Below are positions 33,498 through 38,753 of a DNA stretch of 38,753 bases, piece by piece. Position numbers and translations under genes: made by a program. Position 1 is the stretch's first letter; each line of letters starts with the position of its first letter. This stretch comes from Planctomyces sp. (GTDB lineage: Bacteria > Planctomycetota > Planctomycetia > Planctomycetales > Planctomycetaceae), in NCBI GenBank assembly GCA_016795105.1, contig JAEUIH010000070.1, forward strand, positions 1 to 38,753. The letters are read 5' to 3'. The notes beneath the pieces are model-generated. The model made no database searches, was not told the origin of the DNA, and saw nothing but the letters and a program-made list of their open reading frames with translations.

Positions 33498-34762
33498 AGG
33501 TCACTCACCTGATTGAACGCTGGCCTGAAGCGGTTCGGACATCACTGAGGTTCGCACCGTGCTGCATCCTGGTCTTACTGGGATATGCAATGAGTCAAAC
33601 ATTTCCCGACCCAGACAGTCTGGCATTTGGTGAAGCCGGGGACACGACTGTCAAATGGCATGCAGCAACAGAGACTCTTGTCGCCGTCTCCGGTGCTCTC
33701 ACCGCCTTGCTCTTCGGATTTCTTCAGTTGTCGTCCCGAAGTCCGTTTGCAAACCGAAAGATCTATAACTGGCTGGCGATGATGGGCTGGAACGGAAAGT
33801 CGGGGACTTCTCTTTTACGCCCAGTTCTTCCTCTCAGCGAAGCCATACTTGTCCTGCTACTTACTGCATTTTGCTGGTCGGACACCACATTCGTGTGGGT
33901 TCTGGTGCCGCTGGCCTGGGTTTCTGCTCGAGTAATCGTGCTCGCGAGATTCTGTCTGAACACGACGAAACCTGAGTGGCTCATTCTGCTGTGCCTGAAT
34001 GGCCTTGCAATTCTGATGAGCAATCATTTGCTGTCCGTCCCGCTCACTGTTGCACTGATAGCATATGCGATCTGGCTCGAGATATCCGCATTGCGGGTTC
34101 TTTCCGACCAAATGCTGATGGAAGACCTCAACTTCACCAGTGAAACGGATGACCGACAAAGTTCAATTCGATTCACGAATCGATTTTCAGGGCTCCATCC
34201 GTTCTATGACCTGCGTGCGGATTTGACTGATCGCCGTCGCAGCTGGAAGGCAACGTTGGTTCTTGCGAGCATCACAGCCTGGCTGACAATCTGCGTGTTG
34301 ATTCCAATCGGACGACTTGGAGATTCAGGCATCTTTCAACTGCACGACAACCAGTCACGTCCACTGCCGAAGGACGTGCTGACGATCATTGCCATAACCA
34401 TTTTTGCGACACTGGCTGGCCTGCTGCGAACAATCCAGCATCGTCCTTTTTCAGTCTGGATGCCACGACTCGGTCCGATTTCCAGAATCCTGAGTGTACG
34501 TCCCGTCGTATGGTCTTACGATCGCGTCTTCCTTCCACTCCTGATCTGTATCATGCTCGGCGGAATTCCCTGGCTTCTTCCTCCTGGCTTTGAACTATGG
34601 AAAATCGTTGGAGCGGAGATTCTCGTGATCATCACCTGTTGTCGATGCGGCCCAGCCACCGATGAATGGCAACTGACAGCAGATGCATCGATGATCCGTT
34701 CACCTCTGACATCCGTGCAACAGAATACATCGAGCATCGTTACACAAACGCGGTCGCGGTAA
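33494..34762 (+). CDS. Putative ABC transporter membrane subunit
   Basis: 422 residues, multi-pass. Hydrophobic segments include APCCILVLLGYAM, TLVAVSGALTALLFGFLQL, LSEAILVLLLTAFCW, VWVLVPLAWVSARVIVLA, LILLCLNGLAILM, VPLTVALIAYAIWLEI, ATLVLASITAWLTICVLI, LTIIAITIFATLAGLL and FLPLLICIMLGGIPWLL. No known permease family motif is recognised. The assignment rests on the 4-base overlap with the ATPase gene and the topology. Between membrane blocks there is a soluble loop near residues 205-255 (SETDDRQSSIRF, LHPFYDLRADL). The 3' end overlaps the radical SAM gene on the other strand by 23 bases. Confidence 0.8.
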   Translation: MKVTHLIERWPEAVRTSLRFAPCCILVLLGYAMSQTFPDPDSLAFGEAGDTTVKWHAATETLVAVSGALTALLFGFLQLSSRSPFANRKIYNWLAMMGWNGKSGTSLLRPVLPLSEAILVLLLTAFCWSDTTFVWVLVPLAWVSARVIVLARFCLNTTKPEWLILLCLNGLAILMSNHLLSVPLTVALIAYAIWLEISALRVLSDQMLMEDLNFTSETDDRQSSIRFTNRFSGLHPFYDLRADLTDRRRSWKATLVLASITAWLTICVLIPIGRLGDSGIFQLHDNQSRPLPKDVLTIIAITIFATLAGLLRTIQHRPFSVWMPRLGPISRILSVRPVVWSYDRVFLPLLICIMLGGIPWLLPPGFELWKIVGAEILVIITCCRCGPATDEWQLTADASMIRSPLTSVQQNTSSIVTQTRSR

Positions 34763-35621
34763 GAGCCGTCTCCGTTTGTACAAGACTGGCGATCCTCTCA
34801 ACGGCGGATTGCTCCAGCGGAGTTACCCAGGATTCCGCTGGAGTTCTTGCGACAGTATAAATCTGAACCAGCGAGATTTTCCCTCCCCGGCTGATGATAT
34901 GGTTCAGTCGTCCGGCGAATTCCATGATCTCGTGATCCGAAGGACCTTCCCCATGGACCTTCATAAACAGGCTCTGAATCACAATTGGTCGCTGTAATGC
35001 AGCAAGCAGCAGATTGTCCAGGATCTGCTGAAAGGGAATTGATGTTCGCTCGATCAGCTTAAAGTAGTCTTCGGTGCCAGCATCAAGCTTAGCCCAGATT
35101 TCCCCATGATTCTGGTCGAGGATCACAAGACCTCGCTGAACGTGCGGACGATGAAACATCGACGCATTGGTGATCAACACCATTTTGACATCGGGGTTCG
35201 CAAATTGAGCACGCACTTCGGCACAGGCTGCGATGATCTCATCAAAGTTTCGGTACGTCGTGGGTTCGCCATCACCTGAAAACGCGATGTCATTGAAACG
35301 ACGCAGATGTGGAGGCGTTGCGGCAAATTTCGGATGTTCGAACAGCTCGCCCGACTGAGTGACTCGGCAAATCTCCCGCAGCTCGTCAAGCAAACGATCC
35401 ATCTCGACAAATGTCTGTTCAGCCGGCGTTGTTCGATTTACCTGACAATAGATGCAGTCAAAATTGCAGATCTTATCCGGGTTCAGGTTCACGCCAACTG
35501 AAACACCTCGGCTGCGACGTGATACGACCGGGTAGACGAACCGATTCTGTTCAAATCGTCGTTCGTGAAGCTGAAAAAGGAGGCGAGAGGACTCGCCGCC
35601 TTCTATTGGGCTATCCGACAA
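34740..35621 (-). CDS. Radical SAM protein (COG0731-like Fe-S oxidoreductase)
   Basis: 293 residues from a TTG at 35621; no ATG precedes the Fe-S motif. The [4Fe-4S]/SAM motif is CNFDCIYCQ with C52, C56 and C59, preceded by RGVSVGVNLNPDKI. Further family marks: DIAFSGDGEPTTY, VKMVLITNASMF, WAKLDAGTEDYF, QSLFMKVHGEGPSD and LVQIYTVARTPAES. It resembles the wyosine-type (TYW1/COG0731) branch found in bacteria without tRNA-Phe wybutosine, so the substrate is unclear. It starts 11 bases after the cyclophilin stop and so is the last gene of the DUF1501 - cyclophilin - radical SAM run. Confidence 0.92.
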   Translation of the reverse strand: MSDSPIEGGESSRLLFQLHERRFEQNRFVYPVVSRRSRGVSVGVNLNPDKICNFDCIYCQVNRTTPAEQTFVEMDRLLDELREICRVTQSGELFEHPKFAATPPHLRRFNDIAFSGDGEPTTYRNFDEIIAACAEVRAQFANPDVKMVLITNASMFHRPHVQRGLVILDQNHGEIWAKLDAGTEDYFKLIERTSIPFQQILDNLLLAALQRPIVIQSLFMKVHGEGPSDHEIMEFAGRLNHIISRGGKISLVQIYTVARTPAESWVTPLEQSAVERIASLVQTETALTATAFV

Positions 35622-35632
35622 AATGTGACTGC

Positions 35633-36352
35633 CTATTCCTGGACGATTGTCGCTGACTTGATTGAGTCGAGATTTGGAAACGAAGACTCAAGATAAGCGT
35701 TACCCTGACTTCGAATTCGTCCCTGGTTTGGGGCCTCTCCGTATCCCTTGAACACGTTGTCGACATTCTCCATTCCTTCGATGACTTCGCCAAACGCCGC
35801 GAAACCCTGAGGATCAAGGGATGCGGTGTTGTCTTCAAAGTTGATAAACACCTGTGTCGTTCGGGAGTTTGCGCCAGATGTTGCAAACGTGATTCGACCG
35901 CGTTTGTTGCCCTGAACAACAGGGTCATCGGGAATTGTTCGGTCCCAGCGATCATTGAGTGCGGGATCGGCAGCGAGACCGAACTGAACCATAAAGCCTT
36001 CAATCGCTCGAAACATCTTCGCATCGTTATAGAACCCGGATGTGACCAGCTGATGAAATCGCTCGGCACCCTTTGGAGCCCAATCACGATGAACAAGTAC
36101 GGTAAACGGCCCGACGGATGTATCAAACTTGACTTTGTAAGTGCCAGTGGTCGGTACAGATTCCGACTGGCCCTCAGCAGGCGGAAGTCCTGACGCAAAT
36201 GGGTCCTGTTCGGAACGCTGAGCTGCCTCCATAGACTCCAACGCTGTCATTACTGGAGGAGAGTCGTTTTTATAGGCGTTATTGCAGCCGGAAAAAGCAA
36301 GGCACGCAATCAGGGCAAGGGTCAGTTGAGCTGTTCCAACGCGGATCCGCAT
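35633..36352 (-). CDS. Cyclophilin-type peptidyl-prolyl isomerase lipoprotein
   Basis: The ATG at 36352 gives a 239-residue protein with a lipoprotein signal (TLALIACLAFSGC); ATGs at 36370 and further up are alternatives. After a Ser/Pro/Glu linker the cyclophilin domain runs from YKVKFDTSVGPFTVLVHRDWAP (in parts FDTSVGPFTVLVHRDW) through GAERFHQLVTSGFYND, MFRAIEGFMVQFG, FATSGANSRTTQVFIN, LDPQGFAAFGEVIEGM, to the end. The active-site Arg (FRAIEGFMVQ), Gln and Phe positions are present. It acts outside the cytoplasm on proline peptide bonds in folding proteins. It is cotranscribed with the radical SAM gene. Confidence 0.93.
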   Translation of the reverse strand: MRIRVGTAQLTLALIACLAFSGCNNAYKNDSPPVMTALESMEAAQRSEQDPFASGLPPAEGQSESVPTTGTYKVKFDTSVGPFTVLVHRDWAPKGAERFHQLVTSGFYNDAKMFRAIEGFMVQFGLAADPALNDRWDRTIPDDPVVQGNKRGRITFATSGANSRTTQVFINFEDNTASLDPQGFAAFGEVIEGMENVDNVFKGYGEAPNQGRIRSQGNAYLESSFPNLDSIKSATIVQE

Positions 36353-36450
36353 GATTTCTGAGTGCTCCATGTTTGATTCAATGATTCCCGATTCACCCAC
36401 ATATTGTAGGCTGGAATCAAATTCTCACAAGCAGACGGAGCATTCTGATT

Positions 36451-37827
36451 TCACACGAGTTCCGGCAACACCTTTCCGCCGTCTTCGACAAGATATTGCG
36501 GACGGCCGTTGTTGTCGGCAATCGTGGTGGTGTCCGTCCGAATGCCAAGATGGTGAAACAGGGTCGAATAGACTTCGCCCCATGTGACAGGCCGTGCAAC
36601 TGCTTCTCCGGCAATTCGGTCTGTCGCGCCAATCACCTGGCCATGTTTCATGCGGCCTCCGGCGAGAAACGCAAAGTTCACCTGCGGCCAGTGATCCCGA
36701 CCCACCTGACTACTAATGATCGGGGTTCGACCGAATTCACCCCAGACCACAACAGCACAGTCATCAGAGAGCCCACGTTCGTGAAGATCTTCAATCAGCG
36801 CACTAAGGCACTTGTCGAAGATCGGGAAGTCTTCCTTTTCCCGATTGAAGATTGTGTTGTACGAACCACCATGCCAGTCCCATTTGCTGTAGTTCAATGT
36901 GACGACACGAACACCAGCCTCAATCAGCCGTCTCGCCACCAGCATGCTTTGAGGAACTCTGGGCGCACCATTTTCGTCAATAAACACTTTGGGATCGCCT
37001 GTTCCGTAGCGTTCAATCGTTCGAGGATCTTCTTTGGAAATGTCGAGCGCCTCAGCAAGTCTCGAGGATGTCAGGAGCCCCATCGCCTGTTCTGTAAATG
37101 CATCCATCCCGGTCATCGTCATCGTGGCATCGACATCACGTCGCAACTGGTCCACACTCTTCAGAAGTGCACGTCGATCCTGAAGCCGTTCGAGAGAGAC
37201 CCCGTTTAGAACCATGTCATCCCGCGTTGGCCCCATCGGCCGAAAAGGCGCGTGAGTTGTACCGAGAAATCCTGGACCTGGTTCGTTGTATGGTCCATGC
37301 GAGCATTGATAACAAAGACTGACGAATGGCGGGGCGAGCGGAGTTGCGGCGCCCTGGACTCGTGACACCATGGACCCAAATTGAGGCCAGCCGCCCGATG
37401 GTTTGATTTTCTTGGGGTCTCGGCCATTGAATACCTGAATGGCATCATGATCCGCCTGGTTGCCAACCAGTGATCGAATGATGGTGTACTTGTCGGCCAT
37501 TCTGGCGAGATTCGGAAGCGCTTCGCAGATTTCAATCCCCGGCACGTTTGTTGAAATCGGACGCCACGGGCCGGCAATTTCCTTTGGTGCGTGCGGCTTC
37601 AGGTCAAACATGTCCTGGTGCGGTGGTCCGCCGACCAGGTAGATCATAATCACCGACTTCGGCGATCTGAGGCTGCCCGAGGATTCTGAGGCTTTGAGGA
37701 TTGAGGGCAGAGACCAGCCACCGGCTGTGCCCAGTGCTGCGAGTGTCCCGATATTCAAAACGTTACGACGAGTCATCCCATCGCAGAAGCGTTCACGTCG
37801 ATCGTATGAACCGGTCACCTTCAGCAT
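36451..37827 (-). CDS. DUF1501 (sulfatase-like) protein
   Basis: 458 residues; ATG at 37827 with GAGG 6 bases upstream. The N-terminus has a Tat motif (MTRRNVLNIGTLAALG). Family marks: VIMIYLVGGPPHQDMFDLKP split as YLVGGPPHQDMF, LARMADKYTIIRSLVG, HDAIQVFNGRDPK, QFGSMVSRVQG, RFDEN-like region DENGAPRVPQSM, VRVVTLNYSKWDWHGG, VVWGEFGRTP, GRDHWPQVNFAFLAGG and YSTLFHHLGI. DUF1501 belongs to the alkaline phosphatase/sulfatase-like fold and is greatly expanded in planctomycetes; exported by Tat is likely. First gene of its run. Confidence 0.95.
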   Translation of the reverse strand: MLKVTGSYDRRERFCDGMTRRNVLNIGTLAALGTAGGWSLPSILKASESSGSLRSPKSVIMIYLVGGPPHQDMFDLKPHAPKEIAGPWRPISTNVPGIEICEALPNLARMADKYTIIRSLVGNQADHDAIQVFNGRDPKKIKPSGGWPQFGSMVSRVQGAATPLAPPFVSLCYQCSHGPYNEPGPGFLGTTHAPFRPMGPTRDDMVLNGVSLERLQDRRALLKSVDQLRRDVDATMTMTGMDAFTEQAMGLLTSSRLAEALDISKEDPRTIERYGTGDPKVFIDENGAPRVPQSMLVARRLIEAGVRVVTLNYSKWDWHGGSYNTIFNREKEDFPIFDKCLSALIEDLHERGLSDDCAVVVWGEFGRTPIISSQVGRDHWPQVNFAFLAGGRMKHGQVIGATDRIAGEAVARPVTWGEVYSTLFHHLGIRTDTTTIADNNGRPQYLVEDGGKVLPELV

Positions 37828-38002
37828 CAGAAACCTCGGCTACATCTGGTGAGTGATTGTGCGAGCTTTGCTGCAACGAGACGCTCGCGGGGGGATTTTT
37901 GGAAGTGCTAACATGATTTTCATGGAAATTCAATCCCTGATTCGCGATCCGCCGAGAGTTGCATAATTTTTGTACAGCGGAAATTCACATTGCGGATGGC
38001 AG
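37828..38002. other. Upstream region of DUF1501 without a gene
   Basis: No gene or clear motif is seen here; together with the repeat block that follows, the gene-free stretch before the truncated hydrolase is about 320 bases. A T-rich stretch (ATTTTTGGAAG) lies at about 37895-37905. Confidence 0.3.
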
Positions 38003-38155
38003 AACGCAGCAGGGCACTTGCGGACGGCACATGGAATGTGCCTGCTACCGTAGCAGGCATTCTCCGAATGCCGTCCGCCACCGCGCAGCTGACCTCTCGC
38101 AAACGACACAACGCAGCAGGGCACTTGCGGACGGCACATGGAATGTGCCTGCTAC
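38003..38155. repeat. Two identical 46-bp repeats flanking an inverted hairpin unit
   Basis: The 46-bp unit from AACGCAGCAGGGCACTTGCG to CCTGCTAC occurs exactly at 38003-38048 and 38110-38155. Each holds the hairpin GGCACAT, GGA, ATGTGCC. Between them, 38050-38078 is an opposed unit GTAGCAGGCATTC, TCC, GAATGCCGTCCGC. The junction GCCTGCTAC C GTAGCAGGC (38040-38058) is itself palindromic. Reading outward each unit starts GTAG and has a TCC loop, the same build as the hairpin family at 20265 and 32416. Confidence 0.85.
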
Positions 38156-38694
38156 TTTTGAAGAGTCCGGCCTAGTCGCTGGAGTTCCGTGCGAAGTTCT
38201 GAGGCGTCGCCGTTTCCAAAGTTCTGTCGACAAATCAGAAGGATGTAGAAAGATTGCTGTTGAGGATCTATCCATCCCTGTGTTCCAAATGCGCCCCCAT
38301 GACCGAATGAACCCGGGCTGAGAGAAATTGTCGGGCCATTGGGTTCGCGAACCACACAGAATCCGAGTCCCCAGCCGTTTCCTTCGGTGAATCCGGTTTT
38401 TAATTCTCTCGTTTGAACGGTCGTCATTTGCTCCACGGCGTCCTTCGACAAAATTCTTTTGCCGTTCATTTCACCTTCATTTAGGAACATCTGATACAGG
38501 ATCGCGAGATCACCAGCAGTGCTGTAGAGTCCTCCCGAAGGATTTGGCGTGGTGTCTTTATTCACGTCCAGCAGCCAGTGATGGCCCGGTTGAAGGCCGT
38601 TTCCGCTCTTTGATGGCTCATAGAGCTTCGCAATCCTGGAGACCTGCTCAGGACCGGGACGAAATGAGGTTTGACTCAATAGTGTTCGGCACTA
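38152..38694 (-). pseudogene. N-terminally truncated class C beta-lactamase-like hydrolase
   Basis: The frame encodes only the C-terminal part of a beta-lactamase/esterase-family protein: TSFRPGPEQVSRIAKLY, GGLYSTAGDLAILYQMFLN, NGWGLGFCVV and GSFGHGGAFGTQGWID with the third motif (HGG). The SxxK and YxN motifs that must come before are missing, because an in-frame TAG stands at 38692-38694, just upstream of the homology start. A TTG at 38679 is the only start, with no good ribosome-binding site. Only 59 bases remain to the window edge, so a frameshift or an insertion cannot be told apart from a deletion. A full-length gene of the same family is at 16321. Confidence 0.6.
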
Positions 38695-38753
38695 CATTTG
38701 CATTGTGCTTCCAGTCATTCTCGGGTACGAAAACGATATCGCTTCGGCACGCA

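Overview
The window looks like chromosomal DNA from a planctomycete (phylum Planctomycetota, most like the Planctomycetales/Planctomycetaceae; I cannot name a species). The evidence is the combination of families typical of that group: a DUF1559 pseudopilin-like protein with an H-X9-DG tail, a DUF1592-type cytochrome-bearing giant paired with a DUF1552 protein, a DUF1501 protein, a Hanks-type kinase with a TPR tail, a dockerin-bearing surface protein, a PEP-CTERM protein and a PP2C phosphatase. Gene starts often use GTG or TTG. I saw no rRNA, tRNA, CRISPR array, prophage or intact insertion sequence.

Layout. 1-7.5 kb: a very large secreted metzincin-type protein (cut by the left edge), a PEP-CTERM protein overlapping it by 4 bases, and a membrane Ser/Thr kinase. 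7.7-9.8 kb: a microbial-type PARG, a poorly coding stretch with a possible small basic protein, and a Gln/Asn-rich protein ending in a clear terminator. 9.9-12.9 kb (minus): DUF1559 protein, small lipoprotein, and a deiodinase-like thioredoxin-fold protein with EF-hands. 13.2-15.8 kb: a small Cys-motif secreted protein, then a bicarbonate uptake module (winged-helix regulator, palindromic operator, SbtA, SbtB). 15.9-18.1 kb: a duplicated palindromic repeat and a beta-lactamase-family hydrolase. 18.1-23.0 kb: rdgB and an extended SDR (minus), a 2TM protein (plus), then OmpA lipoprotein, PIG-L deacetylase and PP2C (minus). 23.4-26.5 kb: MFS transporter and a gluzincin-like lipoprotein. 26.5-31.4 kb (minus): DUF1592 and DUF1552 proteins. 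31.6-34.8 kb: EF-hand/His-rich protein, a hairpin repeat array, and a two-gene ABC transporter. 34.7-37.8 kb (minus): DUF1501, cyclophilin lipoprotein, radical SAM. The right end holds inverted repeats and an N-terminally truncated beta-lactamase-like gene.

How the parts work together. The clearest functional unit is the SbtA/SbtB bicarbonate transporter with its PII-like partner and a divergently encoded winged-helix protein, with a perfect 10+10 bp palindrome between them. The most unusual protein is the deiodinase-like thioredoxin-fold protein with two EF-hands behind DUF1559. At DNA level the most notable feature is a family of short hairpin repeats (GTAG, stem, TTCC or TCC loop, stem) found directly behind gene ends at three places, in one case supplying the stop codon of a gene.
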